A stretch of DNA of 64,000 nt, taken from positions 237,805 through 301,804 of the forward strand of contig NZ_JAAMPU010000105.1 in the NCBI RefSeq assembly GCF_012911565.1. Direction: 5' to 3'. Positions 28,519-37,677 of the stretch are shown here, one piece after another (positions within the stretch are counted from its first letter, which is position 1; each line of letters begins with the position of its first letter). The position numbers and the translations under genes were made by a program. Source of the DNA: Flavobacterium silvaticum. GTDB taxonomy: Bacteria > Bacteroidota > Bacteroidia > Flavobacteriales > Flavobacteriaceae. The notes under the pieces are model-generated. The model was not told where the DNA came from and ran no database searches. It saw nothing but the letters and a program-made list of their open reading frames with translations.

Positions 28519-29556
28519 TTATTTGTTACGGACAAGTTTTTTGGCGATATCGGCCAATAAATCCCGATTTTTGTCAACGAAAGCCAAACCGGCCTGAATG
28601 AGTTCATAAATGTTCTTTTCTCCAGAATTATCCATGTCCGGCGAGGCTTTTCCCAGATTCGGAACCAGGCGGTAATAATTTTGGCGATTGCGTTTACCCA
28701 GTGAATCGAACATTTTGCCCAAATGATAATCTACGGTTTCGGCATTGGCAGAAAGCAAAATATCTATAAGCGGCCCAATCCATTTGAGCTTTCCGGCGTT
28801 TTCAAACTTCTCGAATGTGTAGGACTTAAGTACTTCGCCTGTTCCGATTGAAACCAGGATGAGATCATTTATATTGGGATGGTCGGGCTTTTCAGGATCA
28901 TTGAGGATTTCGGAAAAGCGAATTTTTCGCGCTTCGGTAAAGGCACACAGCGATGGATTGTTAGCAAACACACCTCCGTCTATCAAGGTAAATTCCTGTC
29001 CATAAAGTGATTTGATCTTAGCTGGTTCAAAATAGGTTGGTGCAGCCGACGTGGCCCGGCAGACATCTTTCACATAAAAATTTTCAAGTGAGGCCTTTGC
29101 TTCATGGCTTGTAAAAAACTTGGCGCGCCGGTCAAAAATATCATAAGCCGTAATGAGGCTTGGCTTTACAAGATCTTTAAGTTGAAGTGTTCCGAAAACC
29201 TGTTCGAGTTGCTTTTCGAGATTCCGCCTTGAAATCTTTTCATTGAACAGTCCGAAAATATTGAACATATGTTCCCAAAACGATACACTGAAAATGGTTT
29301 CTCCGTTCTTGGAATACAAGTCCAAAGCTTCCTGAACCGAAAACTTTGCTTTTCCGTCGTTTCCCGGACAGAGCAGGATAGAAGCTATCAATCCGCCTGT
29401 GCTTGTCCCTGCAACCAAATCGAAATAATCTCCGATACGGGCGTTCGGGTGATCGATCTTCTGAAGTTCTTCTTCGATATATTTTAGGATGACGCAGGTT
29501 ATGATGCCGCGAATCCCGCCTCCGTCAAGGCTTAAAATCCTGATCTTCTTTTTCAT
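28519..29556 (-). CDS. patatin-like phospholipase
   Basis: 345 residues from the ATG at 29556 (MKKKIRILSLDGGGIRG). The open frame to 29625 lies inside the upstream gene and is rejected. Motifs: oxyanion hole DGGGIRG, nucleophile GTSTGG, and catalytic Asp in DGGVFANNP. The family hydrolyses membrane lipids; related proteins act as phospholipases in plant defence, toxins and CBASS. No signal peptide is seen, so it starts in the cytoplasm. The ATGA overlap couples it to the M15 peptidase. A nucleotide cyclase, which a CBASS effector would need, is absent. Confidence 0.92.
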   Translation of the reverse strand: MKKKIRILSLDGGGIRGIITCVILKYIEEELQKIDHPNARIGDYFDLVAGTSTGGLIASILLCPGNDGKAKFSVQEALDLYSKNGETIFSVSFWEHMFNIFGLFNEKISRRNLEKQLEQVFGTLQLKDLVKPSLITAYDIFDRRAKFFTSHEAKASLENFYVKDVCRATSAAPTYFEPAKIKSLYGQEFTLIDGGVFANNPSLCAFTEARKIRFSEILNDPEKPDHPNINDLILVSIGTGEVLKSYTFEKFENAGKLKWIGPLIDILLSANAETVDYHLGKMFDSLGKRNRQNYYRLVPNLGKASPDMDNSGEKNIYELIQAGLAFVDKNRDLLADIAKKLVRNK

Positions 29557-30047
29557 GGTCTTTTCTCGTTTGTTAGTATTATATAACCTTGGTCGTTCAC
29601 GGGAAGTTTGGAAAGCGTTCTCCAATCGCTGAATCCTGATTTTTCAAAATGAGAATAATCCTTATTCGTTTTCCAGTCGCCACCCCACAACCATCCATAT
29701 TGTTTGAAAATTTTCACACATTCCATCCAGTCCGCTATTTTATCATCATCGAAATCTTTGCCGATGTCCCAAATGGCTTCTTTTCCGTCGACAATCAGGC
29801 AGATATCGACTGCAAAACCGTAATTATGGATTGATTGGCCGGCTTTGGCATTTGTGACTTTTTTCCCGGCAATCGTCCTCCCGATGGCGTAAAGTTTCCT
29901 TTGTTGTTCTAGAGTCCGAAGACCTTGAGTGATGCGAAGCTTTGCTTTTCCGGTCAGAATTTTGTTACAACTATCGACTATTGTGGCAACTTCTGTCCGG
30001 ATTAACGGATGTAGTCTGGTGAGGTGAAGTATTGTGTGATTGTCCAT
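29553..30047 (-). CDS. M15-type cell-wall peptidase, endolysin-like
   Basis: 164 residues from the ATG at 30047 (MDNHTILHLTRLHPLIR). Upstream in-frame ATG codons are rejected because a -7 box lies within them. The fold is the M15/VanY-CwlK type: SIHNYGFAVDI supplies the first His and Asp zinc ligands and YSHFEK the last His; GLRTLEQQRKLYAIGRT is typical of phage L-alanyl-D-glutamate endopeptidases. There is no signal peptide, as in phage endolysins, so it needs a hole or lysis to reach the wall. It is coupled to the patatin gene. Confidence 0.88.
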   Translation of the reverse strand: MDNHTILHLTRLHPLIRTEVATIVDSCNKILTGKAKLRITQGLRTLEQQRKLYAIGRTIAGKKVTNAKAGQSIHNYGFAVDICLIVDGKEAIWDIGKDFDDDKIADWMECVKIFKQYGWLWGGDWKTNKDYSHFEKSGFSDWRTLSKLPVNDQGYIILTNEKRP

Positions 30048-30051
30048 AAGA

Positions 30052-30059
30052 CAAAGATA
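30052..30059 (-). promoter_or_regulatory. -7 box TATCTTTG of the M15-patatin unit
   Basis: It ends 4 bases before the M15 ATG, which predicts a leaderless transcript that begins this two-gene unit. Confidence 0.6.
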
Positions 30060-30061
30060 GA

Positions 30062-30100
30062 AAATAATCTTACTAAACACAAATTAAACGAAGATTATTT
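30062..30100. promoter_or_regulatory. AAATAATCTT / AAGATTATTT inverted repeat, possible operator
   Basis: Ten-base perfect arms (30062-30071 and 30091-30100) directly upstream of the M15 -7 box and across the -33 area. A regulator bound here would control the M15-patatin unit. Confidence 0.5.
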
Positions 30101-30121
30101 ACTTATATCGATGGATTTTGG

Positions 30122-30155
30122 TAATAAAAAACCGCTGCATGTTGGAGCGGTTTTA
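30122..30155 (-). terminator. terminator after candidate immunity gene
   Basis: On the minus strand an AACCGCT / AGCGGTT stem is followed by six T. It separates the toxin-immunity genes from the M15-patatin unit. Confidence 0.75.
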
Positions 30156-30193
30156 ATTTTATAATACTGTAAAGAATTTTAAGTTTTGAAAAG

Positions 30194-30493
30194 TCACATA
30201 TTTAGTCCAAGATGAAAATATTTATCATTGGCTGCATCGTACGTCAAATCAAAATTAGATGTTTTCCATGAAATGCTATGAACCAATTTTGTATCATCTA
30301 TGATTGTAACTATCGGTGAAACGTCATCAGCATCTGAAAAAACAAAATGAACTAACCAGTAATCAGAATTATAATTCTCATCAATCTCTTTTGATACAAA
30401 TGTAGATTTTTGATTTACGAAATTTTCCCATTGTCCTATATCTTCCAAGGCTTTCTTCGCCAACTGGAATGTTTGTTCTTCTGTTAAATTCAT
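30194..30493 (-). CDS. candidate immunity protein
   Basis: 99 residues, acidic, soluble and AT-rich in codon use. It does not match a family that I recognise. Its ATG overlaps the toxin stop by 4 bases, the usual position of an immunity gene behind a polymorphic toxin, and a terminator follows it. I infer that it neutralises the metallopeptidase tip; nothing in the sequence proves this. Confidence 0.6.
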   Translation of the reverse strand: MNLTEEQTFQLAKKALEDIGQWENFVNQKSTFVSKEIDENYNSDYWLVHFVFSDADDVSPIVTIIDDTKLVHSISWKTSNFDLTYDAANDKYFHLGLNM

Positions 30494-32721
30494 TGCTTAT
30501 ATCTTGAAAATTTGTAATATGGCAAACTCAATAAATCCTCCATTTCCTTCACAGCTTTAAAGCGTCCGGTTTCTAAAAGGGCAATTTTTTTGTAATATTG
30601 GTAGGAATCGACCAATTCATTTTCCGTCCATCTATTTTTGGACTGCCAAATTCGATCCCAAACCAATTCTTCATGTTTCCACTGGTCAATACTATAGAAT
30701 TTTTTAGCTCCCATTTTCTTTAAATCCTCTAAATGCCATAATTCATGTTGCCAAGTAAGTTCGGTAATCTGTTTTCTGAAATAGATTTTTGGTGGCGGCC
30801 CCATGGAAAAGCTGCCTAATACTTTGCGAGCATTCCACTTAACAATTCTTTCGGCGTCCTTTACTTCATCGACAATATGAATCTCTAAATTAAAGTTTTT
30901 GTAGTCATGTAATAAATTTTTGATTCTTTTTCTAAGCAATCTTTCACCAATAAATTTTCCTCCGTCCCATGTGTTTATTGCCTGTCTTTCTAATTCTATT
31001 ATGTCGTCCAAATGTTCGCTAAAATTATTGACATCCAACAACTCTTTCTTATTAAGTGAATTCCTGTTTTTTTCAAGAACAGTTTCTAAGTCAGCGGCCT
31101 TTTTTCTTAAAATCCTCGTACTTAAAGCATCTGTACCCAAAATGCACAATTCAAACCAGAACAAATACTCACGAAGTTTATTTACCAAATCGCGATTTTT
31201 GGAATTTTCGATAAGGCTAAGTCCAATGGAAATAACACTGCTCGAAACCTGAAGTATGCCAAATGTTGTGCGCAGGACAACAAAAGTGATTTCTGCGGTT
31301 TGGGCAATTCGTCTTAATTGTAACAAAGCTCCGACACCAGTGTATAAACTGATAAAATCCGCCGTTATCCAAAGGGCTTTTTCAAAATTTTCCCAAGCAC
31401 CTTTATCGTCGAAAGCCTTGAGATAGAATGCAGGGATTTTGACACCTTCAGCAAGGATCAAATCTTCATTTTGGACTTCCTTTAGTGCTATAAGATCTAC
31501 TGGCTGGAATACATGATAATGAGTATAGGTGTCTTCCAATAAAGGAATTTCCGTTGCTGTTGTAATGGTAATATCAGAACCTGACATCTCAAAATCGAAG
31601 TTGTCAAGCCGGAATCCCAAAATATAATCCTGAGTGTATGCTAAGGGAATCGGGATGTCATAATCATTGAAGACTTTATTCCCAGAATCGATGTAAATGC
31701 TTTCCGACCAGATTTTAGCCAATAAAATCATTGCTTGACTGAAATTATTTCCTCCACCCCAATCGTTCATTTTGTCATATATTGTAAGAAAAGCGTTTTG
31801 CCCATTTATATGGGTGGTCAAGAGTTTGTTTAGAAAAGATGTTGCATTGAAACTCTCTTTTTCTGTACATGTTTCTAAAAGCTTCAGAACAATTTGTTCT
31901 CTTGCATTAGGTAAAATATTATCGCTGAGTAATCCGAAGAGGAAATATTCTATTGTTGAATTTTTAAAAAACTTAAGTAAAAAAATAGGTAAGTCATATA
32001 AGACATGAAGTGCTAAAGGATTTGAAATCAATCCATCTTCTAGCTTACGAGCGACGTCTTTGAATATTTTTTCTATATACAGTTTTTGCTGTTTCTGATG
32101 CAAATTGCTAAGAATAATCAAAAGGCTATCCCAACTCAAATCAGATAGTTTAATGGCAGCGTTCTCTTTTAGGTATTCGATATTCGGATTGTTTAGGGAT
32201 ATATTGCCGTCATTTCTGTATGGGAAATACAAACAATATGGCGCATATCCCAATCCTTCATCACTCAAAAACACTTTTTCTGTATCTATATATGCAATTT
32301 TTTTATTCAAAATCGCCTTTCCAGTATATTCTGTGTCTTGAAATTCCCACGAATTTTCAACATTCGGACTTCCATTAATGAACTTTTTATAATCAAAAAT
32401 TGATTTCTCATTATTTGCAATTACAATGACATCGTCCAGTTGATTTTTTTCTTCAAAGTCGGTAATGATTGCCATTGCCGCCCCAATATGGTAGAGAACC
32501 GCCATAAAATCTGTATATCCAGTATAAAATTCTCCTTTTGCTTCTTTATATAAAAGACTGTTTTTTCCAAAAGGGGTATTTAATGCATATTCGTTAGATA
32601 TTTCTCTAAATTCTCTGGTGCTTTGTGAGTTTAAGAAATTGTTTTGTAATTCGAGGAAATTAATATTGTTTATATTTTCTAAACCCTCCGCATCAAAATC
32701 TGAAAATGATAATAGTTCCAT
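30490..32721 (-). CDS. polymorphic toxin with C-terminal zinc metallopeptidase domain
   Basis: 743 residues from the ATG at 32721. The frame stays open to 32898, but those extra codons lie in the upstream gene and its terminator. The N-terminus has NEYALNTPFGKNSLLY (43-58), also present in the toxin at 43.9 kb. The middle is helical, with a hydrophobic stretch near 470-520. The last 110 residues resemble the metallopeptidase toxin class (Tox-MPTase4): HELWH (659-663) is an HExxH zinc site, and a later Glu in the KHEELVW stretch may be the third ligand. There is no signal peptide. AT-rich composition suggests transfer. The immunity gene overlaps its stop. Confidence 0.78.
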   Translation of the reverse strand: MELLSFSDFDAEGLENINNINFLELQNNFLNSQSTREFREISNEYALNTPFGKNSLLYKEAKGEFYTGYTDFMAVLYHIGAAMAIITDFEEKNQLDDVIVIANNEKSIFDYKKFINGSPNVENSWEFQDTEYTGKAILNKKIAYIDTEKVFLSDEGLGYAPYCLYFPYRNDGNISLNNPNIEYLKENAAIKLSDLSWDSLLIILSNLHQKQQKLYIEKIFKDVARKLEDGLISNPLALHVLYDLPIFLLKFFKNSTIEYFLFGLLSDNILPNAREQIVLKLLETCTEKESFNATSFLNKLLTTHINGQNAFLTIYDKMNDWGGGNNFSQAMILLAKIWSESIYIDSGNKVFNDYDIPIPLAYTQDYILGFRLDNFDFEMSGSDITITTATEIPLLEDTYTHYHVFQPVDLIALKEVQNEDLILAEGVKIPAFYLKAFDDKGAWENFEKALWITADFISLYTGVGALLQLRRIAQTAEITFVVLRTTFGILQVSSSVISIGLSLIENSKNRDLVNKLREYLFWFELCILGTDALSTRILRKKAADLETVLEKNRNSLNKKELLDVNNFSEHLDDIIELERQAINTWDGGKFIGERLLRKRIKNLLHDYKNFNLEIHIVDEVKDAERIVKWNARKVLGSFSMGPPPKIYFRKQITELTWQHELWHLEDLKKMGAKKFYSIDQWKHEELVWDRIWQSKNRWTENELVDSYQYYKKIALLETGRFKAVKEMEDLLSLPYYKFSRYKQ

Positions 32722-32730
32722 ATTGATATT

Positions 32731-32760
32731 TTTAAAACCCCCGCCATTACAGCGGGGGTT
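32731..32760 (-). terminator. terminator between large gene and toxin
   Basis: AACCCCCGC / GCGGGGGTT stem with a T-rich tail on the minus strand. It ends about 10 bases before the toxin ATG, so toxin expression depends on read-through or a hidden promoter. Confidence 0.8.
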
Positions 32761-32773
32761 GATTAAACAATGA

Positions 32774-35700
32774 TTAAGGGGCAACATGCTGAACTTCGAG
32801 ATTCGCTTCCAGAACCTGGTCGGCATGCAGCTGGACTCCAATGGCCCGTGATCCGGAGACCACTTCATATGCATCGGTGGGCAAATCGTCATTAGCATCT
32901 ATGAACAACTCATAGTTTCCGATAGGAATGGTGTTAAGTTCCCAATTACCGTCAGGCGTGGAATAGGTGAGATCCTGGATGACATGATCCAGACGCTTGA
33001 GTACCACTTTGATTTCCTTGCCCTGGTTACCTTCAATATGACCAATAATCTTGGCATATCCCTGATTCCCTAGCTGGGCTTCACTAATTTCGAAACTTTC
33101 AGACTGTGGAACAGCTTCCGGATCTTCGAAGTCTTCCAGGTCATCCTCGTTGAACGGAAGGGCTTTGCTCACTTTTAATCCGATGCTGTCAGCCTGCAGT
33201 ATCGTCAATGAAGTTGGAAGACGAGTCGGCCAGGCTTTTCCTTCTTTGACCCCGACAGGCAATGTCAGCTCTTTCGTAATGGCCATGAATAATTTGTCTT
33301 CAATAAGAGGAACTTCTCCACCGTTCCAGATTTGCCCGGTTTGCAGGTAATAGCGAACGGCATCTTCAAATCCGGGGCGCACCGTTACAATTACACGTGC
33401 TGTACCGGCTTGCATGAAGCTTCTGAATAACGGGTCATTGTTGTCATACTGATACAAGGCGCCCCAATCTTCGCGTCTTCCCCAATAGTAAGGGTAGAAA
33501 TTGTAGGACATGATATCCCATTCAAAAGCCTGCTCCATGAATTTAGACAAGGCAGCGTATTTATCAAGGACAGTCGTCACATTGACTTCATGATTTCCGA
33601 AATTTCTGGTTTCACCCGGATTCAATGGTTTAAACATATCTTTTCCATAGGTGCTTGTTGCAGCCGGATTTTGATCAATCAGATAGGAGATACAGTTTTT
33701 ACGCAATATCATATTCTCAATCTGTCTGTAGAAACCCGGATTAGCTTCTTTTATGGCTCCTTCTTTGGCTTCGGCTTCGGCCATTTTTTGCTCGTATTTA
33801 GACAATGCGTCTTCATAAGCATCAATTACGGCTTTGAATGATTCGAGTCTCCATTTGTTCATCGTTTCAGGTGTCGGACGGCATTTCACGCTGGCCGTAA
33901 TGTCTCCGGCAACGTGGTTCCCTAAAGTGAAAGATACAGGCACCTCGACTTGGTAAGGTATGATGTAGTCGTTCACAAACAATTGCTCCGCAAAGAAAGT
34001 GCTCTCATACTTGTTGGTCACATTCCCAATAGATAGGCTCAGTAATATTCCGCCACCGGAGCCGTTATCGCTGACAGCGGAAAAAACACCGCTCGCATAA
34101 TATGCTTCATAGCCTTCCGGAACCTTGATAGAACCTTGACCGGCATTTGCTTCGATGCTGCCAAAAGTTACTGCTGATTCGTCATACAGAATTTTAAATG
34201 ATGCTCCTGCGGATAATTCTGCGGTAGGTTGGGCCGGAATTTCTGCGTTGTATTTCCCTGCCCAATATTTCAGGTTGGAGTCGGTTATGGAATTAAAGTC
34301 TTTTAGCTGCAATAGTGCATCAGGAGGCGTATTGGGTAAATCCTCGAATGTCCTTGGATCTGCAGGCTTCTGGAGGACTACACCAGATTTATTAGCCTCC
34401 ATTCCAAGCAAATGCAATTTTGCCGGTTCCGGGACCATAAATTCAAACATCAGACGCTTTCCATAATTTAAAATCTGGTTTTTGAAAATTTTATCGACCC
34501 AGCGGTAGACCCCTACAACATGTTTGTCGCCTTTGGTATTGTCATAACCGTGTTTGTTGTTCTCTTCAAATTCCTCGATGATTTTTTCAATACGCTCTTC
34601 CTTGACTTTGGTGACCATCCTGTCCAGGGCGCGCTCTGTAATTTCCTTTGCCTGATTTACAGCAAGCATATTACTTTCATCGCGGGAGGAATGTGTAGCA
34701 AAGCCGGCATTGGCACTGATTTGATAGGCGTCAGTTCCGTAATTTGCATTTACGCCGGCGGTAATATCCGTTGCCTCTGCTAAAACTTTTGCCACTTCAG
34801 AATGCATCTCAAATCTATCTGTAGAAGTCGTATCTGTGAGTTTTTCGCGTTCGCTTTCAGATGCAGAAGTAATGGTATTCTCGCTTCGCCTCAACCTTCT
34901 GGTAGCTTTTTCGCGATATTCTCGGGCCATGATGTTTTCAATGGCAGCTACTTCTCCTTCTACGTAACCCTGAACCGAAGTCTCAACCTTTTTGTAATCG
35001 GCTATACCAAGTTGTTTTACCCCAAATCCAGATGGAATGAATGAGCCTTCTGGTTGTGAGTCTGTGGGATTGGTTTCCGTCTCGTCATAGGGCTCTCTTT
35101 GGGTTTCAAACATTCCACGCATACAGCTTAACGTGCTGTAAAAGTTAGATTTGAACGACTTTACCGCCCCATTGCCAAACGAAATGGAGAATTCTATATA
35201 TTCGATTTCTTCATAAAACGCGCCCATATCTAAATCTTCTTCATGCAGGTTGCTCAATGTGATATGGTTGCCGTTCCTGATCTGGGAATACGACTGGCGA
35301 CCTACTTCCGAGCCGTTCTGGTAAACCGCCAATGTATCTACCGCACTTACTTCCCACGAAGTATCAGGCACATCGAATTCAAGGGCGAAATGGACATAGG
35401 TGTTTCCGTTGACATTACTCTTATAGTTTGTCGGGCAGCACTGGAATTCAAAAGGACGTTCGTCTTGCGTTTTTTTAGCAACGCGCACGCCACCAACTAT
35501 CGCAGTGGCATCTGATGTGTCAGGATTGTTTGCAATGATGCTGTCTGCGGCTTTTCTTGCAGCACTATCTGTTAATTGTTCTACATCCTCGAATGTCAGG
35601 TCAGGTCTGAAGGTAATGGAACTCTGGATAATCTGTTGAAAAATACTGGACTGGGTTGAATCAGGATCACGTTCTACACCAAGTACATCCAACAAGGTAG

Positions 35701-36667
35701 CATAGGCGCCGCGTGAGAACATGGATTCCAAATTCAGGAGGTCCATTTCTGCCTTGTAAGTGAATTTGAATTCCGGGATGTCCAGATCTGGAGGCAACGG
35801 GATTTTTTGACAAGGATCCAAAGGGTCGTAAGCCACGCCTTCTGGCCTGACACCGCAATAGGAGTTTTTAAGTGACTTGACCTGAGCTTTGTAATTTTCG
35901 ATTTCGGTTTTGTGATCTTCCAGGTAACCTTGCCGGTCCAATTCCAACGCCGAATTATATTTGTCCCAGTAAATGGCTTTTGCTTTAACGAGTTCTTTTT
36001 TTAGCGTCCCAAGCCTTACCAAAAAAGCAATAGATTCGTTCCGTTTCAAAACCTTTGACATGGTTGCGGAAGGATTTGATAAAACCATTTCACCCGGTTT
36101 AAATGAAGTCCTGAATTGAGCAGGCTCGGATTCCAGTAAATCCACGAATATTTCCCTAGGCAAAACCACCGTGGCTTTCAATGCAATCTCCAATTCATCC
36201 TTGTCTATCATTTGTATCACATGCAAAGCTGAAAGAAGCTGCATAAGGAGTTCTTTTGCATAAAAATCCTTTTGCATGATGATTTGGTAAAAAAGATTTT
36301 CCCAAAGTATTTGCAAATCATAAACCTGGGTAGAAGTAAGGTTGCCGTAATAATTAGCGACTTCAGATGCGGTTTTTGATTTTTTATTGCCCGCAAGCCA
36401 GATTGCGAAGTGATACAGCGCCGGTGAAACAGTTGCCTTTATACCAGCAACATCCAACACCAATGAATCGTCTTCAAAGCCGGACGCTTTCTCTTTAAGC
36501 ACAGTCCACTTTTTCCCTGGATCCGCTGATATTGCATGGTGAAAAGTGGTTGTGATATCGTTTGGAATAAATATGAACCGAAAAATCTCATCGCGATCAT
36601 CGGCCAATTCCGGCGACCTCATGGTCACAAACCGAAATAGCGTGTTTTTAATTTCTGAATTAGTCAT
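32774..36667 (-). CDS. very large protein of unknown family, divergent from the S24 repressor
   Basis: 1297 residues, no signal peptide. I recognise no catalytic motif. In order: a helical N-terminal half (to about 350, including a charged coiled region near 230-260), a beta-rich part (about 420-510), a charged helical segment with RRLRRSE and many Glu/Lys (about 570-720), a region with YRWVDKIFKNQILNYGKRLMFEF (about 730-760), a beta-rich part, and a C-terminal Ig-like/CNA-B-like domain (about 1210-1290, GYAKIIGHIEGNQ...). It could be a structural, carrier or receptor-binding protein for the toxin; that is inference. Terminated by a strong hairpin. Confidence 0.7.
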   Translation of the reverse strand: MTNSEIKNTLFRFVTMRSPELADDRDEIFRFIFIPNDITTTFHHAISADPGKKWTVLKEKASGFEDDSLVLDVAGIKATVSPALYHFAIWLAGNKKSKTASEVANYYGNLTSTQVYDLQILWENLFYQIIMQKDFYAKELLMQLLSALHVIQMIDKDELEIALKATVVLPREIFVDLLESEPAQFRTSFKPGEMVLSNPSATMSKVLKRNESIAFLVRLGTLKKELVKAKAIYWDKYNSALELDRQGYLEDHKTEIENYKAQVKSLKNSYCGVRPEGVAYDPLDPCQKIPLPPDLDIPEFKFTYKAEMDLLNLESMFSRGAYATLLDVLGVERDPDSTQSSIFQQIIQSSITFRPDLTFEDVEQLTDSAARKAADSIIANNPDTSDATAIVGGVRVAKKTQDERPFEFQCCPTNYKSNVNGNTYVHFALEFDVPDTSWEVSAVDTLAVYQNGSEVGRQSYSQIRNGNHITLSNLHEEDLDMGAFYEEIEYIEFSISFGNGAVKSFKSNFYSTLSCMRGMFETQREPYDETETNPTDSQPEGSFIPSGFGVKQLGIADYKKVETSVQGYVEGEVAAIENIMAREYREKATRRLRRSENTITSASESEREKLTDTTSTDRFEMHSEVAKVLAEATDITAGVNANYGTDAYQISANAGFATHSSRDESNMLAVNQAKEITERALDRMVTKVKEERIEKIIEEFEENNKHGYDNTKGDKHVVGVYRWVDKIFKNQILNYGKRLMFEFMVPEPAKLHLLGMEANKSGVVLQKPADPRTFEDLPNTPPDALLQLKDFNSITDSNLKYWAGKYNAEIPAQPTAELSAGASFKILYDESAVTFGSIEANAGQGSIKVPEGYEAYYASGVFSAVSDNGSGGGILLSLSIGNVTNKYESTFFAEQLFVNDYIIPYQVEVPVSFTLGNHVAGDITASVKCRPTPETMNKWRLESFKAVIDAYEDALSKYEQKMAEAEAKEGAIKEANPGFYRQIENMILRKNCISYLIDQNPAATSTYGKDMFKPLNPGETRNFGNHEVNVTTVLDKYAALSKFMEQAFEWDIMSYNFYPYYWGRREDWGALYQYDNNDPLFRSFMQAGTARVIVTVRPGFEDAVRYYLQTGQIWNGGEVPLIEDKLFMAITKELTLPVGVKEGKAWPTRLPTSLTILQADSIGLKVSKALPFNEDDLEDFEDPEAVPQSESFEISEAQLGNQGYAKIIGHIEGNQGKEIKVVLKRLDHVIQDLTYSTPDGNWELNTIPIGNYELFIDANDDLPTDAYEVVSGSRAIGVQLHADQVLEANLEVQHVAP

Positions 36668-36766
36668 TTTAAAAATTTTAATTGATTATTTTCCTCGTTT
36701 GTTATAAATAAGACGGCGGTTTTCCATTTTCCGGACAATGGCGGCAATGCCGAATTAATAACAATG

Positions 36767-36797
36767 CAAATATATAAGAATATAGTCATCTATACAA
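36767..36797 (-). promoter_or_regulatory. full promoter of the large gene with spacer dyad
   Basis: TTG (36795-36797), 20 bases, TATATTTG (36767-36774). This matches the Bacteroidota consensus TTG-N17-23-TAnnTTTG. The dyad TATAG-TCAT-CTATA (36781-36794) lies within the spacer, a classic repressor position, and the adjacent gene encodes a repressor. Confidence 0.65.
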
Positions 36798-36936
36798 GTA
36801 ATTTATAATATTATTTTCATCGCGCCTTGATGTTGGCTTTAATCTTTTATGCATAATCCATTCAAATGCTGTTGCTTTTGTTGTTTTATTTGAAGTGAAA
36901 TTTTTCTAACAAAAATCTTTTTGTGGTATTTTTTTC

Positions 36937-36944
36937 TACCTTTG
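36937..36944 (+). promoter_or_regulatory. -7 box TACCTTTG of the S24 repressor gene
   Basis: Exact TAnnTTTG that ends 17 bases before the repressor ATG. The rest of the 294-base divergent gap holds AT-rich sequence and the promoter of the large gene. Confidence 0.6.
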
Positions 36945-36961
36945 TGAAAATTTGAATTAAA

Positions 36962-37660
36962 ATGGTTTCAGAAAGAGTTGGCCAATACATTGAAAAAAAG
37001 GGCATTAGCTACTATGCATTTGAAAATAGTCTTGGAGCAAGCCGTGGAAGTATATCAAAAGCGGTTAAAGAAGGAAAGAGTATCGGCTCAAATGTGCTTG
37101 AAAATATTATGGGTATTTACAAAGATTTGAATCCGTCATGGCTTTTGACCGGCCAGGGAGAAATGTTTATATCCGGAAATGAAGTATCAGCAAACCGTGA
37201 AATCCAGACTTTCCGGCTTAAGACAGATTCCAGCCTAGAAAGTCAACAGATTCCGCTCTACGATATTGAAGCTATGGCCGGATTGGTGCCGTTGTTCCAA
37301 CATTCCGAATCACAAGAGCCAATAGACCATATTTCCATACCGCATTTGCCTAAATGTGACGGAGCGGTTTATGTCACAGGTGACAGTATGTATCCGCTAC
37401 TGAAAAGCGGAGATATTGTGTTGTACAAGGAAATCCACGATATCCGCAATGAGATTTTCTGGGGTGAAATGTATCTGCTCAGCATTGATATGAGTGGTGA
37501 GGAATACATCACCGTAAAATACATTCAAAAATCGGAAATACCAGGTTCAGTTCGTTTGGTAAGCCAGAACCAACACCATCAGGATAAAGATGTGGAACTG
37601 GGAAAAATAAAGGCTTTGGCATTGGTCAAGGCAAGTATCCGCATCAACGCAATGCATTAA
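36962..37660 (+). CDS. lambda-CI-like S24 repressor
   Basis: 232 residues. An HTH region (about 1-65) is followed by a S24/LexA-type self-cleavage domain. The signs are complete: Ala106-Gly107 in EAMAGLV is the cleavage bond, Ser142 in TGDSMYP the nucleophile and Lys186 in YITVKY the base. The spacings (36 and 44) are close to those of lambda CI (38 and 43). It should be inactivated when RecA is activated by DNA damage. It is divergent from the large gene of the toxin island, which it may repress. A terminator follows. Confidence 0.88.
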   Translation: MVSERVGQYIEKKGISYYAFENSLGASRGSISKAVKEGKSIGSNVLENIMGIYKDLNPSWLLTGQGEMFISGNEVSANREIQTFRLKTDSSLESQQIPLYDIEAMAGLVPLFQHSESQEPIDHISIPHLPKCDGAVYVTGDSMYPLLKSGDIVLYKEIHDIRNEIFWGEMYLLSIDMSGEEYITVKYIQKSEIPGSVRLVSQNQHHQDKDVELGKIKALALVKASIRINAMH

Positions 37661-37677
37661 ATAAATTTTATACAATC

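Noticed and set aside
28519..29556. Patatin gene as a CBASS effector
   Set aside because: No nucleotidyltransferase (cGAS/DncV-like) or accessory genes nearby. Its partner is a cell-wall peptidase.
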